Part shown: one piece after another, positions 42,918 through 51,427 of the stretch
Position numbering within the stretch: position 1 is the first letter of the stretch
Layout: every line of letters begins with the position of its first letter
NCBI RefSeq assembly: GCF_017741815.1
Contig: NZ_JAGHMF010000020.1
Location: forward strand, 62,001-126,000
Length of the DNA: 64,000 nt
DNA from: Rhizobium sp. 16-488-2b
Lineage (GTDB): Bacteria; Pseudomonadota; Alphaproteobacteria; Rhizobiales; Rhizobiaceae
Direction: 5' to 3'
The notes under the pieces: generated by a model
The model's input: only the letters and a program-made list of their open reading frames with translations
Database searches by the model: none
What the model was told of the DNA's origin: nothing
Translations under genes and position numbers: made by a program

Positions 42918-43421
42918 TCAGGCGAACTGCAGATGCTGACGCACGCCGACATCCGGCATCTTGTCCTCGTCGAGATTGGCCTTGGCGATTTCCCAGCCGA
43001 ATTTCAGCTTGCTGCCGGTCGACACCCAGATTTCGGCGTCGTCGACGTGCATGGCGAGCATCGTCAGTTTCGGGTCCTTCTTGCCATCCTCGTACCAGGC
43101 GGCCACCACCGAGTTCCAGTATTCCTCGATCTTGGAGGCATCCTGGCGAACCTCGATCTTGCCGGCGAGGCAGGCGTGGTAGTCGTGATCCTTGCCGACC
43201 ACGCAGAAATGCGCGCGCGTTCCGGGCTTGATCGCCCGCACGATTTCCGCGTCCGACTTGGTGTAGAACCAGATGGTATTGGTCTTGGGATCGGCGTTCG
43301 GCGCCATGGGCTGCATGTGCATGTCGGCACCATCGACGCCGAGCATGCCGGCATGAATGTCGTTGACCTGATCCCAGAGCTGGCGTGCCGGGTGTTCCCG
43401 AGCCTCGTTGAAACTAGCCAT
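42918..43421 (-). CDS. Pyridoxamine 5'-phosphate oxidase-like (general stress protein 26) family
   Basis: 167 residues with a split-barrel flavin-binding fold (MHMQPMAPNADPKTNTIWFY, HFCVVGKDHDYHACLAGKIE, YWNSVVAAWYEDGKKDPKLT). The family usually binds FMN or a related flavin and is linked to stress tolerance. The exact ligand cannot be told from sequence. It is a single gene with its own terminator. Confidence 0.85.
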   Translation of the reverse strand: MASFNEAREHPARQLWDQVNDIHAGMLGVDGADMHMQPMAPNADPKTNTIWFYTKSDAEIVRAIKPGTRAHFCVVGKDHDYHACLAGKIEVRQDASKIEEYWNSVVAAWYEDGKKDPKLTMLAMHVDDAEIWVSTGSKLKFGWEIAKANLDEDKMPDVGVRQHLQFA

Positions 43422-43536
43422 AGCGCTTCCTTCCGTTTCGAATGGTCCGTGTTTGAAACGTCATCTCGCGGGCTTTGTTCCCCAAAGTGAAAACAGATGC
43501 TACGCTCCTGGTATCGTGGGGATATGGGGGATCGTC

Positions 43537-43980
43537 ATGCGCATAGCGGCATTGGTCACGCTGGGCTTCGCCTCGGCATTGTCTCTGGCATCGGTCTCGC
43601 CCGCCGACGCCGCCGATCGCATCTTCATGCCCGACGAGAACGGCCAGATCGTTTTCGTCACCCCATCGAGAAACATCGGCTGCACCTATATCCCGAAGGG
43701 CGGAACGGAGATGTATAAGCCCGATGACGGCGGCCCCGAACTCGGCTGCGACCGCATCGAGCCGAAATACATCCGGCTGGTCCTGTCCGCCTCCGGCAAG
43801 GCCTTCATCTTCGAGATGGAGGGCGACACCGCCTGCTGCAACGATGTCAACGTGCTCAACTACGGCGATCGCTGGAAGGCGGGACCGTTTACCTGCATGT
43901 CCGATGAAAGCGGCCTCACCTGCCGACGCAAGGACGGACACGGCTTCTTCGCGAGCCGCAACAAATACACCGTCGATTGA
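43537..43980 (+). CDS. Secreted cysteine-containing protein (DUF6636-like)
   Basis: 147 residues with a Sec signal (MRIAALVTLGFASALSLASV, cleaved near ADA). The mature part begins VFVTPSRNIGCTYIP, which recalls the DUF6636 signature FxTPSGNIGC, and holds six cysteines that could pair as disulfides in the periplasm. The ATG at 43537 is chosen because it begins the signal peptide; upstream sequence in frame shows no conserved pattern. Function unknown. Confidence 0.7.
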   Translation: MRIAALVTLGFASALSLASVSPADAADRIFMPDENGQIVFVTPSRNIGCTYIPKGGTEMYKPDDGGPELGCDRIEPKYIRLVLSASGKAFIFEMEGDTACCNDVNVLNYGDRWKAGPFTCMSDESGLTCRRKDGHGFFASRNKYTVD

Positions 43981-44092
43981 CGCCACGCCCCGGCGTCGCG
44001 GCCATCCGGCACGCCTGTTTTCCCTTGAACGCGCCCCGTTTCACTCTTATAAGGCGGCCCATTCCCAACAATAAGACGTGAACAGGGGTGCC

Positions 44093-44839
44093 ATGGCTGG
44101 CCATTCACAGTTTAAAAACATCATGCATCGCAAGGGCCGTCAGGATGCCGTGCGGTCGAAAATGTTCTCCAAGCTCGCGCGCGAAATCACCGTTGCCGCC
44201 AAGGCTGGTCTGCCCGACCCGACGATGAACGCCCGCCTGCGCCTGGCGATCCAGAACGCCAAGGCCCAGTCGATGCCGAAGGACAACATCGACCGCGCCA
44301 TCAAGAAGGCTGCCGGCGCCGACGGCGAGAACTACGATGAAGTGCGCTACGAAGGCTACGGCCCGGGCGGCACCGCGATCATCGTAGAAGCGCTGACCGA
44401 CAACCGCAACCGCACCGCCTCCAACGTCCGCTCGATCTTCACCAAGGCCGGCGGCGCACTGGGCGAAACCGGCTCGGTATCCTTCTCCTTCGACCATGTC
44501 GGCGAGATCACCTACAAGCTCTCTGCCGGCGATGCCGACAAGATGATGGAAGCGGCGATCGAAGCCGGTGCCGACGACGTCGAGACCGACGAAGAAGGCC
44601 ACTACATCACCTGCGGTTTCGAAGCCCTCGGCGAAGTCGCCAAGGCGCTCGAAGCCTCGCTCGGCGAAGCCGAAACCGTCAAGGCCGTCTGGCGCGCCCA
44701 GAACAACGTGCCTGTCGACGAAGAGCGCGCCCAGTCTCTGCTGAAGCTGATCGACAGCCTCGAGGACGACGACGACGTGCAGAACGTCTATTCGAACTTC
44801 GAAGTCTCGGAAGAAGTTCTGGCCAAGCTCTCGGCCTGA
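44093..44839 (+). CDS. yebC: YebC/PmpR-family transcription/translation factor
   Basis: 248 residues from [20 protein letters not shown], the family signature start. Three-domain YebC proteins bind DNA or, as more recently shown, help ribosomes at difficult sequences; which role applies here is not decided. YebC is often near ruvC in Proteobacteria; here ruvC lies about 9 kb downstream with unrelated genes between. A terminator follows. Confidence 0.95.
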   Translation: MAGHSQFKNIMHRKGRQDAVRSKMFSKLAREITVAAKAGLPDPTMNARLRLAIQNAKAQSMPKDNIDRAIKKAAGADGENYDEVRYEGYGPGGTAIIVEALTDNRNRTASNVRSIFTKAGGALGETGSVSFSFDHVGEITYKLSAGDADKMMEAAIEAGADDVETDEEGHYITCGFEALGEVAKALEASLGEAETVKAVWRAQNNVPVDEERAQSLLKLIDSLEDDDDVQNVYSNFEVSEEVLAKLSA

Positions 44840-44859
44840 TCACTTACGATCGCAATCTG

Positions 44860-44893
44860 AAAAAACCGGCCCCGGAAACGCGGCCGGTTTTTT
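44860..44893 (+). terminator. Terminator after yebC
   Basis: Stem AAAAAACCGGCC/GGCCGGTTTTTT with a 10-base loop, T-rich. The following 180 bases contain no gene before the ialB-like start. Confidence 0.9.
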
Positions 44894-45074
44894 GTTGTCC
44901 ACAGGTCTATCCGCGTGAACCCTCACATACTGACCTCTGGCGGTAACACGTCCGTGAACACGGGGTGTTTGTTAAGGCCTCAGTAACCCTGGCCGCTTTG
45001 AATGCCGCCCATTCGCTCCAGCCGGTCTGCCTCAAGGCCAGCCTCATTTACTTCTCTCGGCGGGAAAACGACCC

Positions 45075-45581
45075 ATGAAAAGACTATCCCTTTCGCTCTC
45101 CATCGCACTTGCAGGCACGCTCGCAGGCGCGGTCACGGCTCATGCGCAGCCATCCATGGTCAAGCAGTTCGACGATTGGGGTGTCTATTCCTACGACCGT
45201 TCGGGCAAGACGGTGTGCTATATTCTGACAGTGCCGAAGACCATGCAGCCCGCCGCCGTCGATCACGGGCGCAACTATTTCGTGGTCGGCCGCGCGCCGG
45301 GCCGTGGCACCAATTACGAGCCGCAGGCGATCATGGGTTATGATCTGAAGCCCGGCTCGCGTGCCAAGGTGGAGATCGGCGGCAAGGAGTTCACCATGTT
45401 CACCAAGGGCTCGTCCGCCTGGGTGCTGGAAGAGACCAAGGAGCCTGATCTGATCGACTCCATGCGCGGCGGCAGCGACATGACCGTCGACGCCGTCTCA
45501 CGCCGCGGCACCGCCACCAGCTACACCTACTCGCTGAACGGCGTCACCGCCGCGCTGAAGCGCATGGCCCAGTGCAACTGA
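45075..45581 (+). CDS. Invasion-associated locus B (IalB) family protein
   Basis: 168 residues with a Sec signal (MKRLSLSLSIALAGTLAGAV, cleaved after AHA). The IalB pattern is seen in FDDWGVYSYD, CYILTVPKTM, PGSRAKVEIGGKEFTMFTKG and the final Cys. IalB was named in Bartonella for host-cell invasion, but family members are widespread periplasmic proteins in free-living rhizobia, with unknown activity. Confidence 0.88.
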   Translation: MKRLSLSLSIALAGTLAGAVTAHAQPSMVKQFDDWGVYSYDRSGKTVCYILTVPKTMQPAAVDHGRNYFVVGRAPGRGTNYEPQAIMGYDLKPGSRAKVEIGGKEFTMFTKGSSAWVLEETKEPDLIDSMRGGSDMTVDAVSRRGTATSYTYSLNGVTAALKRMAQCN

Positions 45582-45626
45582 GCCGATCGCAATGTGTGAG
45601 ACAAAACTGACGAAGCGCATCTCGGC

Positions 45627-46244
45627 ATGAGGCGCGCTCGAAAGGACGGCGCCCGGGTGCCGTCCCCTGCCCGCCTTGCTCGCGGCTGGAAGCGCACGGC
45701 GGCGATCTGCCTCGCCGGCATGGCGCTGGCCTGCACCTCGATCGCCGCCAATCCGCTGCTGTCGCAGCCCGCACCCGTTGCTGCGAAGACCGACAACGGC
45801 CCCAAGGGCCGCGAGACCGGGCTGAAGGTCCCTCGCTTCGTGTCGCTGCGGTCGCGCGAGGCCCGCATGCGCGTCGGCCCCTCGCTCGATTACGGCATCG
45901 CCTGGATCTACCGCGTCCCCGGCCTGCCGCTGGAGATCACCGCCGAATACGGCAACTGGCGCCAGGTGCGCGACAGCGACGGCGTTTCCGGCTGGATGCA
46001 CCGCGCACTTCTGTCGAGCAACCGCACCGCCATCGTCGGGCCGTGGCTATCGGCACACGTGCCGCTCCGCGACGGACCAAGCAACTCGGCGCGCAAGCTG
46101 GCCTCGCTGACCCCTCGCGTTCGTGTCGCGATCAGCGATTGCGACGGCAGCTGGTGCAAGGTGGATGTGACCGGCCACGACCTCGAAGGCTTCGTCAGGC
46201 AATCCGCGCTCTGGGGCGTCTATCCCAACGAGACGATCAAGTAG
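45627..46244 (+). CDS. SH3-domain envelope protein
   Basis: 205 residues. A basic N-terminus and one hydrophobic stretch (TAAICLAGMALACTSIAA) suggest a signal or anchor. Two bacterial SH3 domains follow at about 68-135 (RMRVGPSLDYGIAWIY, WRQVRDSDGVSGWMHRALL) and 136-200 (PLRDGPSNSARKLASLTPRV, WCKVDVTGHDLEGFVRQSAL). Such domains bind peptidoglycan or peptides. It is 45 bases downstream of the ialB-like gene, possibly co-transcribed. Confidence 0.85.
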   Translation: MRRARKDGARVPSPARLARGWKRTAAICLAGMALACTSIAANPLLSQPAPVAAKTDNGPKGRETGLKVPRFVSLRSREARMRVGPSLDYGIAWIYRVPGLPLEITAEYGNWRQVRDSDGVSGWMHRALLSSNRTAIVGPWLSAHVPLRDGPSNSARKLASLTPRVRVAISDCDGSWCKVDVTGHDLEGFVRQSALWGVYPNETIK

Positions 46245-46293
46245 AGGCCCGGCCACCGCAATCAGGCGGCGGCCTGCATCCCGCTCGCTGCCG

Positions 46294-47289
46294 TCAGGCA
46301 GCAGCCTGCATCAAGGAGTTGAGCCCGGCGAACAGCTCGACCGACTTCAGCCGCGCCTCGATATCGTGGATCGGCATCGAGATGATCAGCTCGTCGGCCT
46401 GTGTATCGCGCAGGAATTCCGCGAGCTTCGCCTCCGCCGTCTTCGGTGACCCGACCACGGCATAGCGCAGCGTATGCTCGACTGTCATCTTCTCCATCGG
46501 CGACCAGAAGCTCTCCATATCCTGGAGCGGCTTCGGAAACTGGCCGCGCACGTTGCGGCGCAGGTTGACGAATTGCTGCTGCGCCGAAGTGAAGTGATAC
46601 GCGGCCTCCTCGTCGGTCTCCGCCACCGATCCCATGACGCCGACCATCGCATAGGGCTTGTCGAGCACGGCCGACGGCTGGAACCGGTCGCGATAGATAT
46701 CGAGCGCCTCCATCAGCGAATCCGGCGCGAAGTGCGAGGCAAACGCATAGGGAAGCCCGAGCATGCCGGCGAGCTGCGCGCTGTAGAGACTGGAGCCGAG
46801 TAGCCAGATCGGCACGTTGCTGTTCATGCCCGGCACGGAGAGGATCGCCTGGTTTTCGACCGGCGCGCCGAGCAGCTGCTGCAATTCGACGACATCGTTG
46901 GGGAAGCTGCTGGCATCGAGATTGCGCCTCAGCGCCTGCGCCGTGCGCATATCGGTGCCGGGTGCCCGCCCGAGCCCGAGATCGACACGCCCCGGAAACA
47001 GCGCCTCCAGCGTGCCGAACTGCTCGGCAATGACAAGCGGCGAATGGTTCGGCAGCATGATGCCGCCCGAGCCGATCCTGATCCTTTTCGTGGCAGCCCC
47101 GACATGGCCGATGACCACGGCCGTGGCGGCACTGGCGATCCCCGGCATGCCGTGGTGTTCGGCCAGCCAGAAGCGGTTATAGCCGAACGCCTCGGCCCGC
47201 TGCGCCATCCGCGCCGAACTCTCCAGCGACTGCCTGATGGTGCTGCCTTCGGCAACGGGTGAGAGATCGAGGATGGAGAAGGGAACCAT
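46294..47289 (-). CDS. LLM-class flavin-dependent monooxygenase (MsnO8-like)
   Basis: 331 residues from [20 protein letters not shown]. The luciferase-like TIM barrel is recognised by [40 protein letters not shown] and [13 protein letters not shown]. The family uses reduced flavin to oxidise small molecules; the substrate is unknown. Divergent from the MFS transporter gene at 47550. Longer frames to 47475 lack conserved sequence. Confidence 0.9.
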   Translation of the reverse strand: MVPFSILDLSPVAEGSTIRQSLESSARMAQRAEAFGYNRFWLAEHHGMPGIASAATAVVIGHVGAATKRIRIGSGGIMLPNHSPLVIAEQFGTLEALFPGRVDLGLGRAPGTDMRTAQALRRNLDASSFPNDVVELQQLLGAPVENQAILSVPGMNSNVPIWLLGSSLYSAQLAGMLGLPYAFASHFAPDSLMEALDIYRDRFQPSAVLDKPYAMVGVMGSVAETDEEAAYHFTSAQQQFVNLRRNVRGQFPKPLQDMESFWSPMEKMTVEHTLRYAVVGSPKTAEAKLAEFLRDTQADELIISMPIHDIEARLKSVELFAGLNSLMQAAA

Positions 47290-47401
47290 GGCGCGGCCTG
47301 TCGGTGGTTGGATTGGACACCCTATGTAGGTGCTCGAACGGAAGCCCCAAAGGGCAGCGCGCGAAAAACACCGACCGCGACACGGAGAGGCAGCGCTCGC
47401 A

Positions 47402-47430
47402 TTGACAGCCCGTCGGCGGTTGTCTAAGCA
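47402..47430 (+). promoter_or_regulatory. Candidate promoter of the MFS transporter gene
   Basis: TTGACA at 47402-47407 and TAAGCA at 47425-47430 with a 17-base spacer. The -35 is consensus, the -10 weak. It would give a leader of about 110 bases containing the attenuator-like hairpin. Confidence 0.5.
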
Positions 47431-47437
47431 TGCCTCA

Positions 47438-47531
47438 TACCGGCTGACCGGTCGTAAGCGTCTAACGTCAAGCAACGCACTTATCGATCCTCGTCGGTCG
47501 GAGTGCGTTTTTTTGTGCCCGTTGGACGAGG
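47438..47531 (+). promoter_or_regulatory. Attenuator-like leader before an MFS gene
   Basis: A small hairpin ACCGG/CCGGT is followed by a terminator-like hairpin, AACGCACT (47474-47481) with AGTGCGTT (47502-47509), then seven T. Its loop segment CCTCGTC (47489-47495) is complementary to GACGAGG (47525-47531) just before the ribosome site, an arrangement allowing alternative structures. It does not match a riboswitch class recognised here. Confidence 0.5.
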
Positions 47532-47549
47532 AATAGCCAGGAGGTTACC

Positions 47550-48749
47550 GTGGCTTTCCAGACTTTTCGTGATCCGCAGCAGCGCCGGCTGTATCTGCTG
47601 GCAGCGATCCTCTTCATCTCCTATCTCTGCATCGCGATCGCGCTTCCCGTCATCCCCGTTTACGTCACCGGCACGCTCAAGCTCGGAAACATGTGGGCCG
47701 GTCTTGGCGTCGGCATTGCATTCCTCTCGACCATCGTCAGCCGCGGCTATGCCGGCGGAATGAGCGACCAGCGCGGCACCAAGGTTGCCGTGCAGCGCGG
47801 GCTTGCGCTCTACGTGGTTGGCGGGCTGGTGTCGCTGATCTCGGGCCTGCTGTCGCAGATGCCGGCCGCCGCCTACCTTGTGCTCATTGCCGGACGGCTT
47901 CTGCTCGGGCTTGGCGAAAGCCTTGTTGCAGTCGGTATCATCTCATGGGGTATCGGCATCGTCGGGCCGCAGCGCTCCGGCAAGGTGCTCGCCCTCGTCG
48001 GCGCCGCCATCTATGGCGCGCTGGCCGTCGGCGGCCCCATCGGCCTGCTGCTGCTCGCCCATCTCGGTTTCGCGGGAACGATGGCGGTCGGCGCGATCCT
48101 GCCCTTGCTGGGGCTTATCGCCATCAGCAGGGTTCCAGCAGTTCCGGTGCACGCCGCACAGCAGCGCCCTCCGCTTCTGAGCGTGATCGGGCGCATCTGG
48201 CTGCATGGTGCGGTCATCTGCCTGCAGGGCATAGGCTTCGCCGCCATCGGCGCGTTCTTCACGCTCTACTTCCAGAGCAAAGGCTGGGCCTTCGCCGGCC
48301 TCGGTCTGACGGCCTTCGGCGTCGGCTTCGTCATGGTGCGCATTCTCTTCGGCCACCTGCCGGATCGGTTCGGCGGGCTTGCCGTGGCCATGGTGTCGCT
48401 TGCCGTCGAAGCAATCGGCCAGGCCCTGATCTGGAGCGCCGGCGACCCCAGCGTCGCGCTGATCGGCGCCTTCATGACCGGCCTCGGCTGCTCGATGATC
48501 TTTCCGGCCATGGGCCGCGAGGTCGTTCACCTCGTTGCGCCGCATCTGCGCGGAACGGCGCTCGGCGGCTTCTCGGCATTCCAGGATGCGTCCTACGGGC
48601 TGACGGGACCGCTTGCCGGTCTCCTCGCCGATCGGGCGGGATATGACAGCATCTTCTTCGTCGGCGGCATCACCGCCACCTTCGGCCTGCTGATCGCCAC
48701 CGCCCTGCGCCGCAGAACCGCCCGTGCGGCACTCCCCGAGGGGCAATGA
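47550..48749 (+). CDS. MFS efflux transporter (YhhS-like)
   Basis: 399 residues, GTG start with AGGAGG 5 bases upstream. Twelve membrane spans are expected from the repeated hydrophobic pattern, with the MFS motif GGMSDQRGTK after span two. It resembles the YhhS/arabinose-type drug efflux subgroup, which exports small molecules using the proton gradient. The substrate is unknown. Expression is probably conditional, given the leader hairpin. Confidence 0.88.
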   Translation: MAFQTFRDPQQRRLYLLAAILFISYLCIAIALPVIPVYVTGTLKLGNMWAGLGVGIAFLSTIVSRGYAGGMSDQRGTKVAVQRGLALYVVGGLVSLISGLLSQMPAAAYLVLIAGRLLLGLGESLVAVGIISWGIGIVGPQRSGKVLALVGAAIYGALAVGGPIGLLLLAHLGFAGTMAVGAILPLLGLIAISRVPAVPVHAAQQRPPLLSVIGRIWLHGAVICLQGIGFAAIGAFFTLYFQSKGWAFAGLGLTAFGVGFVMVRILFGHLPDRFGGLAVAMVSLAVEAIGQALIWSAGDPSVALIGAFMTGLGCSMIFPAMGREVVHLVAPHLRGTALGGFSAFQDASYGLTGPLAGLLADRAGYDSIFFVGGITATFGLLIATALRRRTARAALPEGQ

Positions 48750-48762
48750 CCCCAACGATCCC

Positions 48763-48792
48763 GCTCATGCCGGCACCAACGCCGGCATGAGC
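48763..48792. terminator. Perfect hairpin between convergent genes
   Basis: 12-bp perfect stem GCTCATGCCGGC/GCCGGCATGAGC with loop ACCAAC, between the MFS gene (+) and the aldo/keto reductase (-). No T tract, so it could act as a weak bidirectional terminator or a 3' protector. Confidence 0.55.
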
Positions 48793-48809
48793 CTGCTGTG
48801 GTCGAGAGA

Positions 48810-49688
48810 TCAACCAGCCTTTGCCGATCCGATACCATCAAGCTTGGCGACGGCATCTGCGGGCAGCACGAGATCGGCAACGGCGAGGTTTTCCCGCAGA
48901 TGCCCGCGCGACGAGGTGCCGGGGATCAGCAGGATATTCGGCGCGCGTTGCAGCAGCCATGCCAGCGCCACCTGCAACGGCGAGGCACCCAGCTCGGCCG
49001 CGACATCCGACAGCGTCGAGGACTGCAGCGGCGAGAAGCCACCGAGCGGGAAAAAGGGCACATAGGCCGTCCCCTCCCCCGCAAGCTTTTCGATCAGCGC
49101 ATCGTCGCCGCGATGGGCGAGATTGTACTGGTTCTGCACGCAGACGATCTCGGCGATCTTGCGCCCGTCGGCGATCTGCTTGGCGGTGACATTCGATAGG
49201 CCGATATGCTTGACGAGGCCCTGACGCTGCAGGTCCGCAAGCACGGTCAGCGGCTCTTCCAGCGATCCCTCGGCCGGGCCGTGCACGTCGAACATGGCGC
49301 GCAGATTGACCACCTCGATCGCATCGAGACCGAGGTTCTTGAGGTTGTCGTGGATAGCCTGCGTCAGCGCCCCCTTCGAAAAGGCCGGGTTCCACGACGC
49401 ATCCGACCCGCGCACCGCCCCGATCTTGGTGACGATCACGAGGTCGTCCCTATAGGGATGCAGCGCTTCCTTGATGATCTGGTTGGTGACGTGCGGGCCG
49501 TAGAAATCGCTGGTATCGATATGATCGACCCCACTCTCGACCGCCTCACGCAGCACCGCCACCGCTTCCGCGCGATCTCTCGGCGGCCCGAAGACGGCCT
49601 TGCCGGCAAGCTGCATGGCGCCGTAGCCGAGCCGTTTGACGGTGCGGTTGCCGAGTTTGAATGTTCCAGACTTCTCAAGATTGGACAT
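48810..49688 (-). CDS. Aldo/keto reductase
   Basis: 292 residues with the TIM barrel of the family: catalytic Asp and Tyr in DTSDFYGP, Lys in IVTKIGAVRG, and NADPH-binding IPGTSSRGHLRENL. The usual catalytic His position reads IEVVNLRAM, as in the YdbC-like oxidoreductase subgroup. It reduces aldehydes or ketones in the cytosol; substrate unknown. Confidence 0.92.
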   Translation of the reverse strand: MSNLEKSGTFKLGNRTVKRLGYGAMQLAGKAVFGPPRDRAEAVAVLREAVESGVDHIDTSDFYGPHVTNQIIKEALHPYRDDLVIVTKIGAVRGSDASWNPAFSKGALTQAIHDNLKNLGLDAIEVVNLRAMFDVHGPAEGSLEEPLTVLADLQRQGLVKHIGLSNVTAKQIADGRKIAEIVCVQNQYNLAHRGDDALIEKLAGEGTAYVPFFPLGGFSPLQSSTLSDVAAELGASPLQVALAWLLQRAPNILLIPGTSSRGHLRENLAVADLVLPADAVAKLDGIGSAKAG

Positions 49689-49799
49689 GGTCTTTCTCCG
49701 TTTCGATCAAGACGAAAAATAGGTCAGTCTGGTTCCATCGATAAGCCAAGACAATCCGCACGGGCTGTTCGGAATCTCGGACAGTGAATTGGTATCCGC

Positions 49800-51029
49800 T
49801 CACGGCGAAGACGGAACAGGAATCGCCTCGGGCTTGCCGAACCGCAATCCGCAGACGAGCGGTACGCTGACCGCGTAGACGACGATGACGGACAGCCAGA
49901 TCGCGCCTGGCCATTGCGCCCTGACGAGAAAGTAGATGCTGGAAAAGCCGAGCGGCGTGACGATCGAGGCAAGGCTGACCGCCGACGACAGCACGCCCTG
50001 GAACCGTCCCTGCTGGCTCTCGTCGACCTGCCGCGTCGCCAGCGATTGCAGCGCCGGAACGCCGATGCCGCCCAGCGCAAAGAGCGGCATGATCGCGAAG
50101 ATCATCCATCCCTGCGTGGCAAACGCCATGACGACGAGCGAGAGACAGGCGCTGGCGACCCCCGTAAGGATGGCGCCGCGTTCGCCGAGCAGCTTGACGG
50201 CGGGCCCCGGAAGGAAGGCCTGGGCCAGCGTCTGGCAGACACCGAAGGCGCCGAGCGAGAGGCCGACCCACAGACCGTTCCACTGAAAGCTGTCCGCGCC
50301 CCAAAGCGCCCAGCAGGTGCCGTAGACCTCGCCCGTGGCGCTGAAGACGAAGAAGATGAGGACGATGGGCAGCAGGCTCTTCATGGAAAAGAGCCAATGC
50401 AGCGGCCGCAGCGGGTTCAATGCCGCGAGATCGATCTTCTCCCGGCTCGGCTCGCGCGATTCCGGCAGCATGAGAAAAGCGAGAAGCAGGTTGCAGCCGT
50501 TCAGCACCGCCGCCGCGATGAAGGGTAGCCGCAGCCAATAGTCGCCCAGCGCGCCGCCGAGCACCGGGCCGACGATGAAGCCGGCCCCGAACATCGCATT
50601 GATGAGACCGAAGCGGCGAGCGCGTTTGTCCTCGGGCGATATGTCGGTGATGTAAGCCGATGCGACGGAGACATTGGCGCTGGTGAGCCCGGCGATGGCG
50701 CGGCCGAGAAGCAGCATCCACAGGCTGGGTGCGAAGGCGAGGAACATATAGTTGATGGCCGCACCGCCAAGCGAGATCAGAAGCACCGGCCGCCGCCCGA
50801 GCCGGTCGCTGAGCGAGCCGAGCACAGGCGCGAAGATGAACTGCATGGTCGCATAGAGCGCGGTCATGATGCCGATGGTGGAGGCGACATTGTCGGTGTG
50901 GGTGACGTCCTTCAGCAGTGCGGGAAGAATGGGAAAGATGAGCCCGATACCGACGGCATCGAGAACGATGGCAGTGAAGATGACGAGAAGTGGTCTGGTA
51001 GATGATGTGGTCACAGATGGTGTGGTCAT
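49800..51029 (-). CDS. TCR/Tet-family MFS transporter
   Basis: 409 residues from MTTPSVTTSSTRPLLVIFTA, 12 spans. The tetracycline-efflux-type features are clear: VLDAVGIGLIFPILPALL in span one, motif A GSLSDRLGRRPVLL and GLTSANVSVASAYITD. Chromosomal members often export other drugs. No TetR regulator is adjacent, so resistance cannot be asserted. The longer frame upstream to 51191 has no conserved start. Confidence 0.88.
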   Translation of the reverse strand: MTTPSVTTSSTRPLLVIFTAIVLDAVGIGLIFPILPALLKDVTHTDNVASTIGIMTALYATMQFIFAPVLGSLSDRLGRRPVLLISLGGAAINYMFLAFAPSLWMLLLGRAIAGLTSANVSVASAYITDISPEDKRARRFGLINAMFGAGFIVGPVLGGALGDYWLRLPFIAAAVLNGCNLLLAFLMLPESREPSREKIDLAALNPLRPLHWLFSMKSLLPIVLIFFVFSATGEVYGTCWALWGADSFQWNGLWVGLSLGAFGVCQTLAQAFLPGPAVKLLGERGAILTGVASACLSLVVMAFATQGWMIFAIMPLFALGGIGVPALQSLATRQVDESQQGRFQGVLSSAVSLASIVTPLGFSSIYFLVRAQWPGAIWLSVIVVYAVSVPLVCGLRFGKPEAIPVPSSP

Positions 51030-51427
51030 GGCGTGTTCCGATCGGACGCAAGCGCACGAACGCACGCGGCGCCGATGGCTCACGATAGGGCCTGACGATG
51101 CAGGCGATTGATGTTTGGGAACGCTGGCCGATCGATGCCTGAGGCGGCATGGATGGCGTATGCTTGACCGCATGGACGACAATTCGTCCACCTGTTTTAC
51201 TCCGCCACTGAGCGGATCAAGGGAAGCGGTCGCTTTTCGCGATGCGCTTATTTACGCCAATCGCGCGCTTGCGGCAAGTGGCGTGCGTCCGGCGTCGTCC
51301 GGACGATTGGCTGAACAAAAGAAGAACGTTCGCGATGGGGCTGATTTCGCCTGCAGCCGGCCCTTGAGCATACGCAGGTCCGGCACCGCCGCTTCAATCG
51401 TGAGAAGCGGCGGCCTCGATGCACATC
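51030..51427. other. Intergenic region, 398 bases
   Basis: It lies between the chemoreceptor stop and the Tet-type transporter start. A + strand frame at 51115-51444 (109 aa) can be read, but no ribosome site or recognisable protein pattern supports it. Nothing else is seen; the transporter promoter must lie here. Confidence 0.4.

Noticed and set aside
43414-43986. Minus-strand frame opposite the secreted Cys protein
   Set aside because: The + strand frame has a clean signal peptide and patterned cysteines; the minus frame lacks a ribosome site and any domain.
47438-47531. Guanidine riboswitch in the MFS leader
   Set aside because: The paired ACGR loops of guanidine-II and the known features of the other guanidine classes are not seen.
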